The notes under the pieces: model-generated
Seen by the model: the letters and a program-made list of their open reading frames with translations, nothing else
The model's database searches: none
Told to the model about the DNA's origin: nothing
Source of the DNA: Bacillota bacterium
GTDB lineage: Bacteria; Bacillota; Clostridia; Christensenellales; Aristaeellaceae
Assembly (NCBI GenBank): GCA_023411175.1
Contig: JAEYPB010000031.1
Span: forward strand, 1 to 45,577
Direction: 5' to 3'
DNA: 45,577 nt
Position numbers and translations under genes: made by a program
Shown here: in pieces, positions 8,066 to 15,896 of the stretch
Numbering within the stretch: position 1 is the first letter of the stretch
Layout of the letters: every line of letters begins with the position of its first letter

Positions 8066-8094
8066 ATTGTAATACGCCGGGCGTGATATGTCAA
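8066..8094 (-). promoter_or_regulatory. Promoter of the desulfurase-TtcA operon
   Basis: Minus strand TTGACA (8089-8094), 17 bp, TACAAT (8066-8071), about 40 nt before the start codon. Confidence 0.8.
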
Positions 8095-8122
8095 GTTGTC
8101 CGATCGGCGCACCGGGAGCAAA

Positions 8123-8155
8123 CCCGTCCCCGGCGGACATGCCGCCGGGGACGGG
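8123..8155 (-). terminator. Terminator of the PadR operon
   Basis: Perfect 14-bp stem (CCCGTCCCCGGCGG with its complement) around a 5-nt loop, followed on the minus strand by TTTG. It lies 46 nt after the HAAS-domain gene. Confidence 0.7.
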
Positions 8156-8200
8156 AAGCGGCCCTGAGCGCCGACTGCACATCGCTGCCGCAGCCGCGAT

Positions 8201-9181
8201 CTATATGGCCCCGCGCCCCTTGCGCGCTTTGCGCCAGCCGGAGCCGATATCCAGCACCGAGAAGATGACGACCATCGCGCCCGTGGCGATGAGGCCGATT
8301 TGCCCGAGCCGCGCCAGTTGCTGCTGTGAGATCGAGAGTATTTCCGCGATGCGGTCGGCAATGGCGGCGTTAAACGTATCCGGCCCCATCAGGAACAGCA
8401 AAAATATGATGGCGCTGACCAGGTTGTACGCGGTGTTGGCCACCGCCAGCGGATAGTTCCAGCGCCCCACAATGAGCTTGTAGCAGGAGACGCCCAGCGA
8501 CATCAGCGAAGCAAATATGAACCAGGGCACAAAGCGCGCGAGCGCCTGCGGCGTAAACAGCGGAACGGCTGCCCTCGAACGCTCATACCAACCGAGCAAT
8601 TGCGGGTTTCGCATGACGGCGAACGCGAACGCGATCAGCACCGCGCTGAATATCATGCCGGTTATCGTTTCGCCGCGCGAGATCCGAACCGCCTCCTTGG
8701 ACGGCACATCCGGCAAATCCTTGGGCGACCACTTTTCGGGCGTTCCTTTACACCGGTAGTAATCCGCCAGCGCAAACCCCAGCGTCGTGGTAAAGAGCGC
8801 GCTTATCGCCGCGGACACCCCATTTCCGATGGCGCTTTGGATCGCATCCGCGACGGTCACGATCGTCCCCTCCGCCAGGCCAATGAGCAGCCCCATAAGG
8901 CCCATCCCCACGGCAACGATGGGCAAAATGATGCGAACCGCGGCGACGTACTGCTCAAACATCGCGGGGGAAATCAGGTAGCGAGGGTTTATTCGGTACT
9001 GCTCCGCGAGCTTGCGCGGGTCGCCCAGGCTCTCCAGCACGCGGACAGTCTCCGCTTCCTGCGAATCCTCGGGCAGCATATCCCGAATGTTGGCGCGCAG
9101 TTCGCGCTCCACATCCCCGCGCTCTCCCTCCGGCAGGCGTCTGACCACGTCGAAGACGTATCGGTCGATCAAATTCTTCAT
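8201..9181 (-). CDS. HAAS-type signalling-domain membrane protein
   Basis: 326 residues. The first ~75 residues (KNLIDRYVFDVVRRLPEGERGDVERELRANI... VLESLGDPRKLAEQY) match the cytoplasmic helical HAAS/DUF1700-like domain commonly found next to PadR regulators. The remainder has about six hydrophobic segments (~88-110, ~120-145, ~170-195, ~215-235, ~250-275, ~295-315) with no catalytic motif I recognise. ATG at 9181 has GGAGGG upstream; the PadR stop is 12 nt away, so the two form an operon. Likely role: membrane-stress or envelope response controlled by PadR. The function is inferred only from this pairing. Confidence 0.75.
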   Translation of the reverse strand: MKNLIDRYVFDVVRRLPEGERGDVERELRANIRDMLPEDSQEAETVRVLESLGDPRKLAEQYRINPRYLISPAMFEQYVAAVRIILPIVAVGMGLMGLLIGLAEGTIVTVADAIQSAIGNGVSAAISALFTTTLGFALADYYRCKGTPEKWSPKDLPDVPSKEAVRISRGETITGMIFSAVLIAFAFAVMRNPQLLGWYERSRAAVPLFTPQALARFVPWFIFASLMSLGVSCYKLIVGRWNYPLAVANTAYNLVSAIIFLLFLMGPDTFNAAIADRIAEILSISQQQLARLGQIGLIATGAMVVIFSVLDIGSGWRKARKGRGAI

Positions 9182-9193
9182 AGCCTTCCCTCC

Positions 9194-9520
9194 TTACAAA
9201 AGCGCGTTGACCCGCTCGTTCAGGCTCTTCCATTCCGCCTTCAGCCGCTCATACAGTTCTTGCCCGAGGGCGCTGAGGACGTAGTACTTGCGCGGCCGCG
9301 CCTCGCTGGTGTCCCACTCGCTTTCGAGCAGCCCCTGCGCCTCCAGACGCCGCAGCAGCGGGTAGAGGCTGCCCGGCTCGACGAAAAAATTCTTCTCCTC
9401 CAGCCCTTGAAGGAGCGCGTAACCGTATTTCCTGTCGCTCAGCTGGCTCATTACGGCAAGCGTCAGCGTGCCCCGGTTCAACTCCGTCATCAGGTTCGCG
9501 AGCAAATCTCCCTCCGGCAT
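9194..9520 (-). CDS. PadR-family transcriptional regulator
   Basis: 108 residues from ATG at 9520, which has GGAGG with 7-nt spacing; a longer frame to 9568 would overlap the promoter and is rejected. The winged helix is clear: LAVMSQLSDRKYGYALLQGLE, then the wing EPGSLYPLLRRLEAQGLLESEW and PRKYYVLSALG. PadR proteins repress small operons and often themselves. A palindrome lies between the -35 and -10 boxes just upstream, so autoregulation is likely. Transcribed with the HAAS-domain membrane protein. Confidence 0.9.
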   Translation of the reverse strand: MPEGDLLANLMTELNRGTLTLAVMSQLSDRKYGYALLQGLEEKNFFVEPGSLYPLLRRLEAQGLLESEWDTSEARPRKYYVLSALGQELYERLKAEWKSLNERVNALL

Positions 9521-9538
9521 GCCATCACCTCCGGCTTC

Positions 9539-9568
9539 ATAATATTGTATGTCGCACAATATTGTCAA
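9539..9568 (-). promoter_or_regulatory. PadR promoter with embedded operator
   Basis: Minus strand TTGACA (9563-9568), 18 bp, TATTAT (9539-9544). A perfect inverted repeat, AATATTGT (9541-9548) and ACAATATT (9556-9563), fills the spacer. The predicted RNA start is only about 12 nt before the ATG, so the leader is very short. Confidence 0.7.
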
Positions 9569-9866
9569 GTTAAATTATTATCGCTGTATTCCTATGCCGA
9601 TGGCATGGCCGGTATGCTCCTTACCGTTCGTTCGCGCACGGATGGCGCAAATCTCTCCACCGGCATACAGAACCGGGCCCGCCAAGCTGGTTTACGAGCG
9701 CACGGCGAAAATGCTCACCGCGGCGCGGCGGCTTGCGAGCGGGCGGGGCCCTGCCCCGGGCCGCGCAAAAAGGCGCGCGGCCCGCTTTGTCCGGCCGCAC
9801 GCCTGTGCGTCATGCTGTTTTCGCCCGCCGCTATTTTTATGTAGTGGGAAGAGCCCCGCCCGTGGG
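9569..9866. other. Intergenic stretch with tandem GC-rich hairpins
   Basis: No gene is supported. Two adjacent hairpins, GGGGC-CCT-GCCCC (9745-9757) and a 9-bp stem GGGCCGCGC with an 8-nt loop (9758-9783), lie downstream of the YIEGIA operon and may end its transcript. Confidence 0.4.
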
Positions 9867-10046
9867 CTAGTCGTCCCGGACGATCATGTGATCCCCGTTT
9901 TTCAGCTGAAGCACATCCGCCTTCAGCGATTTTGCCAGCGGGAAGAGCAGTTCCTGCCGCTCCTGGGCGTCCTCGATAAACAAAGCCAGCGGGTCGCCAC
10001 CCAGGTAACGGTCTTTATTGCCCGTGATGTAAGCCAGAATCTGCAT
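9867..10046 (-). CDS. Small partner protein of YIEGIA (capping-subunit type)
   Basis: A 59-residue protein starting MQILAYITGN and ending IVRDD. It begins 2 nt after the stop of the YIEGIA gene. The pattern (ILAYIT...D...GGDPLALFIED..E....F.LAKSLKADVLQLKNG..MIV) matches the short proteins annotated as the capping complex subunit for YIEGIA, which sit beside YIEGIA genes in spore formers. No membrane segment. Recognition rests on this pattern and on position; the molecular role is poorly known. Confidence 0.7.
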   Translation of the reverse strand: MQILAYITGNKDRYLGGDPLALFIEDAQERQELLFPLAKSLKADVLQLKNGDHMIVRDD

Positions 10047-10048
10047 GC

Positions 10049-10951
10049 CTATCTTCCTTTCCCGGCGCCGCTGCGGCGCTTGCGTCCGCTCTCCAGAATG
10101 GGCGTGGCGCGAACAGCCGCCAGAATGCCCTGCGCATCCCGCAGGATGGGCACGAACGCGATCACAACCCGGCCGTCCGCCAGGCTGTTTTCGGTAAACT
10201 GGTACCGCTTCACTCCATAGGAACGGATCGCGTCAAACAGCATCGCCTTTCTCTGCCCCAACTGCTCGACAATGAGTCGGTGTTTCTCCTGTCGCGCTTT
10301 GACGACGATCGCTATCCCTTCCTCCCGGAAGAGCTTTTGCGCCCGTTCGGCTCCAAGCCGGATTGTCACGTCGATGCCGTCCACGTAAAGCGCCCCATCC
10401 TGGATTTCTATCGCCCCTTCGGCGATGTCGCAGATGTCCCCGATGCGCTTGCTCTTGGTGAGGCGGATCTGTAGATAGATCAGGCACGCGCCCGAAACCA
10501 AAGCGATCGCGAGGTTAATCAGCGGCTCCCGAAACCCTAAGACGGTCAGCACGAGCACCGTGCCCAGCGCGGTCAGGAGGGAGATGTAGCTGCGGGATTC
10601 ATACGTCTTGGCGATGCCGTCGATGTAGCCTTCGCCCCGCTCGGCCATTTCCGTGTGTTCCAGTTTTTCAAGGCTTTCCTGTTCCAATTTGCGCATGTCC
10701 CTGAAGTGCTGCACCGCGAGGGCGAGGAAGGTAAACGCGGTAAAATCCTTTGCAAGCAGCGCCGGAATCGCCACCGAACCGAGCGCCGCGGCGATAAACC
10801 CGGTGACGAGGTGAATCAGGTATCCGCTGGGGAAGCTGGGCACCTGGCGGGAATCGATTCGTATCGTGACAAAGCGGGCGATCGTGCCCATCACAATGCC
10901 GCTGACAATGACGATTAGGTCATATCCTTCCAGCACTTCCTTGCCGTCCAC
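10049..10951 (-). CDS. YIEGIA-family membrane protein
   Basis: 300 residues from GTG at 10951, which has GAGGGGGTGAG just upstream; the longer frame to 11323 runs across the divergent gene and is rejected. The eponymous motif appears as GYIDGIAKTYESRSY after four residues of AERGE. Hydrophobic segments: ~10-30, ~45-70, ~125-145, ~150-170; the C-terminal ~120 residues are soluble. The family is restricted to spore-forming Bacillota and its function is not established. It forms an operon with the small partner gene. A possible sigma-G type promoter lies directly upstream, which would place expression in the forespore. Confidence 0.8.
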   Translation of the reverse strand: MDGKEVLEGYDLIVIVSGIVMGTIARFVTIRIDSRQVPSFPSGYLIHLVTGFIAAALGSVAIPALLAKDFTAFTFLALAVQHFRDMRKLEQESLEKLEHTEMAERGEGYIDGIAKTYESRSYISLLTALGTVLVLTVLGFREPLINLAIALVSGACLIYLQIRLTKSKRIGDICDIAEGAIEIQDGALYVDGIDVTIRLGAERAQKLFREEGIAIVVKARQEKHRLIVEQLGQRKAMLFDAIRSYGVKRYQFTENSLADGRVVIAFVPILRDAQGILAAVRATPILESGRKRRSGAGKGR

Positions 10952-10978
10952 TTTCTCACCCCCTCGAATCTTCGAAAA

Positions 10979-11008
10979 CAGTATGCCGTCTGGAGAGAAT
11001 GCTATTCC
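10979..11008 (-). promoter_or_regulatory. Possible forespore (sigma-G-like) promoter of the YIEGIA operon
   Basis: Minus strand GGAATA (11003-11008), 17 bp, CATACTG (10979-10985). Sigma-G sites have a GNATR-like -35 and a CATNNTA-like -10 with 17-18 bp between. It lies 28 nt before the GTG. Read by eye; no sigma-A alternative is as good here. Confidence 0.5.
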
Positions 11009-11104
11009 GCGGCGCATTCCGTGTTTGCTGTCCCTTCGGGCCGGGCAGTATATGAAAACCGGTTGAAACCGGCCAATCAGAAGACAGATGGCGGGTGCAT
11101 CAAA

Positions 11105-12106
11105 ATGAACCACGAATTCGACGCCGTGTACTATGAGCCGGATGTGCTGGATTACCCGCTGGGCAGGGCGCTTCAGGACAAATACGCGCACCTTGCGTGG
11201 ACCCTGATTGAAAGCCACAACCGGATCCCGGAATTCCAGACCGCCGAAAACAGCGAGTTTGCCAGGCTGAAGCGACATCTGGTGATCGGCGTCCGCAAGA
11301 CCCACAAGTACCAGGAAAACCACAAGGTGTCTGACTGGCTCGTTCCCTACACGTCGTCAGGCTGCAGGGCGATGTGCCTGTACTGCTACCTCGTATGTAA
11401 CTACAACAAGTGCTCCTACCTCAGATTGTTTGTCAATCGCGAGCAGATGATGGACAGGCTCCTCAAGGTGGACGCGGAAGCACAGGCGCCCCAGACCTTT
11501 GAAATCGGCAGCAACAGCGACCTCGTGCTGGAAAACGAAATCACCGGCAATCTGGTCTGGACGATCGAGTACTTCGCAAGGTACGGGCGCGGAAGGCTGA
11601 CCTTCCCCACCAAATTCGACATGGTGGACGCGCTCCTTCCGCTCGACCATGGGCGAAAGGTCGTCTTTCGGATGAGCGTCAACCCGGAGGAGATCGTCCG
11701 CCGGATTGAACTTGGGACCTCTCCCCTGAAGGAGCGGGTCCGGGCTCTGAACGCCATGCGCGACGCGGGCTATCCCGTGGGGATCCTGATCGCGCCGGTC
11801 ATCCTGCTGCCCGACTGGAGGCAGCGCTACGGCGACCTGATCGACTACCTTTCCGATGCGCTGAGCGAAGCCGTCCGGCGCGGCGCTTTCATTGAAATCA
11901 TCTTCATGACCTACGGCTATGTACAGAACGCGATCAACCTGGAGGCATTCCCGGGCAGCCTCCCGCTGCTTGACAAAGAGCAAATGACCGGACGGGGACG
12001 GGGCAAGTACTGCTATACTGCAGCGGCGCGCGCCGAAGCGGAGACTTTTTTGCGCGAAAGGCTGTCCATGAAGCTGCCTCAGATGCCCATATTGTATATC
12101 GTGTGA
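11105..12106 (+). CDS. Spore photoproduct lyase-like radical SAM protein
   Basis: 333 residues. The radical SAM cluster motif CxxxCxxC is Cys87, Cys91, Cys94, followed by the YLxxxxNK...LFVN stretch typical of SplB. The rest aligns along SplB by eye: FExxxxSD, TKFDMVDALL, FRMSVNPEE, GYPVGILIAPV. True SPL repairs the UV thymine dimer in germinating spores and needs a Cys in FEA-A-C-TSD as hydrogen donor; here the corresponding segment is FEIGSNSD, with Ser136 at that position. So it may be a paralogue with a different substrate. ATG at 11105 has only a weak ribosome-binding site. Its stop overlaps the next gene's GTG by 3 nt. Confidence 0.8.
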   Translation: MNHEFDAVYYEPDVLDYPLGRALQDKYAHLAWTLIESHNRIPEFQTAENSEFARLKRHLVIGVRKTHKYQENHKVSDWLVPYTSSGCRAMCLYCYLVCNYNKCSYLRLFVNREQMMDRLLKVDAEAQAPQTFEIGSNSDLVLENEITGNLVWTIEYFARYGRGRLTFPTKFDMVDALLPLDHGRKVVFRMSVNPEEIVRRIELGTSPLKERVRALNAMRDAGYPVGILIAPVILLPDWRQRYGDLIDYLSDALSEAVRRGAFIEIIFMTYGYVQNAINLEAFPGSLPLLDKEQMTGRGRGKYCYTAAARAEAETFLRERLSMKLPQMPILYIV

Positions 12107-14511
12107 AGGTATGCCCCCGCCGCGAAACGCATATTCGGAAGGCTGCCGGAAAAAATGCGGGTAAACGGACGAAAGCAGGTGAGCCCATCAGCGTCATCGG
12201 GAGCAGCGTGCAGCGCAAGGAGGCCTGGGACAAGGTTACGGGCAAGGCAGCGTATACCGACGATCTGCCTTTCGTCGGCATGCTCTCCGCCCGTTTATTG
12301 ACGAGCATCCATGCCCACGCGCAAATTCTGAACATCGATACAAGCGCCGCGCTCACGGCACCGGGCGTGAAGGCGGTGGTGACCGGCGCGGACTGCCCGC
12401 TTTGTTTCGGCCCGCTGCTCCAGGACAGGCCGGCGCTGGCGCGCGATGTCGTGAGGTACGCGGGAGAACCGGTGGCGATGGTCGTCGCCCGGACCGAACC
12501 GGAGGCGGAAGAGGCGGCCCGTCGAATCCGGGTCGACTACGCGCCGCTCCCGATCGTCCTTATGCCGTCCGAGGCGGTCAAGCCGGGCGCACCGCTGGTC
12601 CACCAAAAGGTAAACGGCTACAGAAAGGTCATGAAAGACGTCTATCCCGAGGCCGGAACGAACATCGCCAGCCGGTACAGAATCCGGAAGGGCGACTCGG
12701 AACGCGCCTTTCCCGCGTGCGACGCGGTGGTCAGGCGGCGCTTCTCGCTGCCGCCGTCGGATCATTTGGCGATGGAGGTTCGCGCTGCCCGGGCGGAAAT
12801 CGCCGCCGATGGAGCGGTGACCATCGATACCGCTTCCCAAGCCCCCTATTCCGTGCGCACGCAGATCGCGGAAGCCTTTTTGATCCCGGCCGGGCAGATT
12901 CGGGTACGCGTGCCGTTCGTCGGCGGCGGATTCGGCGGCAAGGCGCCGGTCATGCTGGAGATCCTCGCGTTTCTGGCGTCCCGGAGCGTGGGCGGCAAGG
13001 CGGTGCGGCTCACCATCCCGAGGGAGCAGGACATGGCCTCGGCCCCCTGCCGCATCGGTCTGGATGCGGAAATCGCGCTCGGCGCAACCCGAGACGGACG
13101 GATCCTGGCGGCAGAGATGACCTATCTCGTGGATTCCGGCGCGTATACGGACATATCGCCCAACATGGCCAAGGCTGTCGCGGCGGATGGCGCCGGCCCG
13201 TACAACATCGAAAACCTGAGCCTGGATGCGCTGTGCGTCTACACAAACCACACCTACAGCACGTCCTTCCGGGGCTTTGCCCACGAATCCTGTACGTTTT
13301 GCATCGAGCGTTCGATGGACGAACTCGCTCGAGCCCTCTCGATGGACCCGCTTGCGTTCCGGCGAATCAACGCCCTCCGCCCCAGCGACCTCACGCCCAC
13401 GCAGGTCCGCTGCACGCAGAGCTACTTGGGAGATCTGCCGCGGTGTCTCGAAAAGGTCGCCCAGCTTTCCGGGTGGAACGGCGCCGCGGCGACGGAGGTA
13501 AAACCCGGCGTCGTGCGCGCCATGGGCGCATCGTGCCTGTGGAAGACCGCCAATCCCCCCACCAACGCAATCTCCGGCGCGATGGTCACCTTCAATTCAG
13601 ACGGGAGCGTCAACCTGAACACCAGCGTAGTCGAGATGGGCTCCGGCAGCCAGACGCACTTGGCCCAGATGCTGGCGGAGAAGCTGGGCCTGGGCATCGA
13701 CCAGGTGCACGTCGTCATGTCGGTCGATACAAAAAGCGCGCCCGAGCACTGGAAGACCGTAGCCAGCTTGACCGGATACATGGCCGGGCACGCGGTCGCG
13801 CGGGCGGCGGACGACATTATTAACCAGCTGCGCGCCACCGGGGGCGAGGCCCTCTCCTGTCCGCCGGAGGAAATCGTCGTCGCGAACGGCCGGGTGTTCT
13901 GGAAGAAAAACCCCGGCCGGTTCATCCTGTTCAAGGACATCGCGTCAGGGTACAAAGCGCCGGACGGCGCGTCAATCGGCGAACCGGCGCTGGGGCGGGG
14001 CGGCTTCATGCTGAAGGACCTCACCCCGCTTGACACACAGGACGGGCGCGGAAAGACCGGCCCCAGCCGGACGGTCGGCGCACAGGCGGTTATGATTGAA
14101 GCGGCCCTCAGGACATTCACCTACCGGATCCTCTCCGCCTCGACGGTCATGGATGTGGGCAACGCCGTCAATCCCGAGGCCATGCGCGCGATGATCGCGG
14201 GCGGGATGGCGATGGGCGTCAGCCTGGCGAGCCGGGAGGGGTTCCGCTACGATGATAATGGCGTCCCCGTCCTGCCCAACCTGCGCACCTATAAGCTTTT
14301 GCACATCGGGCAGGAGCCGGACTACCGGGTGGATTTCGTCGAAACGCCGGATGATGGCGCGCCCTACGGCATTCGAAGCTATTCGGAGCACGGCATCATC
14401 GGCATCTCCGCCGCGCTGGGAAACGCACTGGCGGCGGCGTTCGGGATTGATGTCAACGTCCTTCCGCTCACGCCGGAGAACCTGTGGCGGGCCTCGGGAG
14501 GCGGCGCATGA
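12103..14511 (+). CDS. Xanthine dehydrogenase-family molybdopterin-binding subunit
   Basis: A subunit of about 802 residues that holds the molybdenum cofactor and the substrate site of a molybdenum hydroxylase. The N-terminal a/b hammerhead domain starts at SVQRKEAWDKVTGKAAYTDD. The cofactor motifs GGGFGGK, FRGFAHES, VEMGSGSQT and near the end RSYSEHG (catalytic Glu) are present. These enzymes hydroxylate purines, aldehydes or N-heterocycles with water; the true substrate is not readable. GTG at 12103 overlaps the SPL-like stop and has no ribosome-binding site; the first ~30 residues are Lys/Arg-rich, so the real start may be later. Followed by the FAD and Fe-S subunits, and 8.5 kb from the molybdate importer. 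Confidence 0.9.
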   Translation: MKVCPRRETHIRKAAGKNAGKRTKAGEPISVIGSSVQRKEAWDKVTGKAAYTDDLPFVGMLSARLLTSIHAHAQILNIDTSAALTAPGVKAVVTGADCPLCFGPLLQDRPALARDVVRYAGEPVAMVVARTEPEAEEAARRIRVDYAPLPIVLMPSEAVKPGAPLVHQKVNGYRKVMKDVYPEAGTNIASRYRIRKGDSERAFPACDAVVRRRFSLPPSDHLAMEVRAARAEIAADGAVTIDTASQAPYSVRTQIAEAFLIPAGQIRVRVPFVGGGFGGKAPVMLEILAFLASRSVGGKAVRLTIPREQDMASAPCRIGLDAEIALGATRDGRILAAEMTYLVDSGAYTDISPNMAKAVAADGAGPYNIENLSLDALCVYTNHTYSTSFRGFAHESCTFCIERSMDELARALSMDPLAFRRINALRPSDLTPTQVRCTQSYLGDLPRCLEKVAQLSGWNGAAATEVKPGVVRAMGASCLWKTANPPTNAISGAMVTFNSDGSVNLNTSVVEMGSGSQTHLAQMLAEKLGLGIDQVHVVMSVDTKSAPEHWKTVASLTGYMAGHAVARAADDIINQLRATGGEALSCPPEEIVVANGRVFWKKNPGRFILFKDIASGYKAPDGASIGEPALGRGGFMLKDLTPLDTQDGRGKTGPSRTVGAQAVMIEAALRTFTYRILSASTVMDVGNAVNPEAMRAMIAGGMAMGVSLASREGFRYDDNGVPVLPNLRTYKLLHIGQEPDYRVDFVETPDDGAPYGIRSYSEHGIIGISAALGNALAAAFGIDVNVLPLTPENLWRASGGGA

Positions 14512-15347
14512 TCCCCTTTGATTTTATTTACCTGCGCCCGGATGCGCTGGAGGAAGCCGTGCTGGCGCATCAGGAATTTGTGAGCGCCGGAAAACAGCCG
14601 CTCTACTACGCGGGCGGCAGCGAGATCATCACCATGAGCCGCGCAGGCGCGATCCGGCCGGACGCGGTGATCGACATCAAGCGCATTCCGGAGCTGAACG
14701 CGCTGTCCATGGGCGAAGGGGGGCTTACGCTCGGCGCCGCGCTCACCCTGAACCAGATCAAACAGTCCGGGCTGTTCCCGCTGATGGCGCTGGCCTCCGG
14801 GCGCATCGCCGACCACACCAACCAGTGCCGGATCACGCTGGGCGGAAATCTGTGCGGCACGATTCATTACCGGGAGGCCAGCCTGCCGCTGATGCTCTCG
14901 GAGGCGCAGGTGTCGCTCTACGGCCCGGACCGCGCGCGGACGGTCCCCTTCGAAAGCGTCTTTCAGGGGCGAATGCGCCTGAACCCGGGGGAGATTGTCG
15001 TCGCGGTAAACGTTCCGGCCTGGGCGCTTTCCGCACGGCATGCGCACATCAAAAAAACCGCGCACGAGAAGATCGATTATCCGCTGGTCAACGTGACGGC
15101 GCTGTGGAAGGGCGATGCGCTGCGGGTCGCGTTTTCCGGCCTCGCCGCTGAGCCGCTGCGAAGCCTCGAAGCAGAGGCCCTCCTGAACGACTGCGGCGCG
15201 ACCGTCCAAAGCCGCGCGGCGAGCGCGGCGAGGCTGCTCTCGAAATTCGCCCGCGGCGACGCGGAAGGATCCGCGGAATACCGCCTTTTCGTGCTGCGAA
15301 ACACCCTCGAAGAACTCATGGAGGCCTTGAAAAATGGTGCGCTGTGA
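14508..15347 (+). CDS. FAD-binding subunit of the molybdenum hydroxylase
   Basis: 279 residues of the CO dehydrogenase flavoprotein (FAD_binding_5) type: the FAD motif AGGSEII (usual form AGG[TS]xL) at ~39, and later TNQCRITLGGNLCG, the second FAD contact (usual TIGGN). The C-terminal ~100 residues are the CODH flavoprotein C-terminal domain. It relays electrons from the Fe-S subunit to the acceptor. ATG at 14508 overlaps the upstream stop as ATGA and has GGGAGG 6 nt before. Its own end overlaps the Fe-S subunit start by 14 nt. Confidence 0.9.
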   Translation: MIPFDFIYLRPDALEEAVLAHQEFVSAGKQPLYYAGGSEIITMSRAGAIRPDAVIDIKRIPELNALSMGEGGLTLGAALTLNQIKQSGLFPLMALASGRIADHTNQCRITLGGNLCGTIHYREASLPLMLSEAQVSLYGPDRARTVPFESVFQGRMRLNPGEIVVAVNVPAWALSARHAHIKKTAHEKIDYPLVNVTALWKGDALRVAFSGLAAEPLRSLEAEALLNDCGATVQSRAASAARLLSKFARGDAEGSAEYRLFVLRNTLEELMEALKNGAL

Positions 15348-15807
15348 AGGGAAAACCATCGTCACGCTTCGCGTAAACGGGGAGGCACGCACGGTTGCCG
15401 CGCGCCCGTCCGATCTTCTGCTGGACGTGCTTCGGGAACAGCTGGGCCTGACCGGCGCGAAGCCCGGCTGCCGGAACGGGGACTGCGGCGCTTGCACCGT
15501 GGTGGTGGACGGCTGGCCGGCAAAGTCCTGCCTCATGCTGGCCGTCGAGGCCGAGGGATGTGAAATCACCACCGTGGAAGGGCTGGGCGGCTCCGCGCCG
15601 GAACAGCGCGCCTTCGTCGACAAAAACGCGTTCCAATGCGGATACTGCACTTCCGGCTTTTTGATGGTCTGTCACGCGCTCAGGCTTCACTTTGGCGCGC
15701 TGCCGGAAGAAATCGTTCTGGAAGAGTGGCTCGAGTCCAATCTCTGCCGCTGCACGAGTTATCAGGAGATTCGCAGCGCGGTGCACGCCATGTTCGGCCA
15801 GGGATAG
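15334..15807 (+). CDS. 2Fe-2S subunit of the molybdenum hydroxylase
   Basis: 157 residues carrying both expected clusters. The plant-type N-terminal 2Fe-2S site is CRNGDCGACT with a later SCLML; the C-terminal alpha-helical site is CGYCTSG and NLCRCTSY. It transfers electrons from the molybdenum site to the FAD subunit. ATG at 15334 has GGAGG 9 nt upstream and lies inside the end of the FAD-subunit gene. Together the three genes encode a complete L-M-S enzyme in the order Mo, FAD, Fe-S. No cofactor insertion (XdhC/MocA-type) gene follows. Confidence 0.93.
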   Translation: MVRCEGKTIVTLRVNGEARTVAARPSDLLLDVLREQLGLTGAKPGCRNGDCGACTVVVDGWPAKSCLMLAVEAEGCEITTVEGLGGSAPEQRAFVDKNAFQCGYCTSGFLMVCHALRLHFGALPEEIVLEEWLESNLCRCTSYQEIRSAVHAMFGQG

Positions 15808-15846
15808 AAACTCGTCCAGTCATCCAGTTGCGCATCTCCGTCGCCG

Positions 15847-15876
15847 GGATGCCTGTAATTCCATTGGGATATACTG
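15847..15876 (+). promoter_or_regulatory. Possible sigma-G-like promoter before ku-ligD
   Basis: GGATG (15847-15851), 18 bp, TATACTG (15870-15876). It fits GNATR / 18 bp / NATNNTN only loosely. In Bacillus subtilis the ku-ligD genes are expressed in the forespore under sigma-G, which is why I note it. Confidence 0.3.
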
Positions 15877-15896
15877 AATCCGGAGGTGTTTCCATC

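Noticed and set aside
12402..13823. Long reading frame (473 codons) inside the molybdopterin-subunit gene in another frame
   Set aside because: It is Arg/Gly/Pro-rich with no recognisable domain, while the overlapping frame encodes a clear molybdenum hydroxylase subunit. GC-rich third positions keep such shadow frames open throughout the window.
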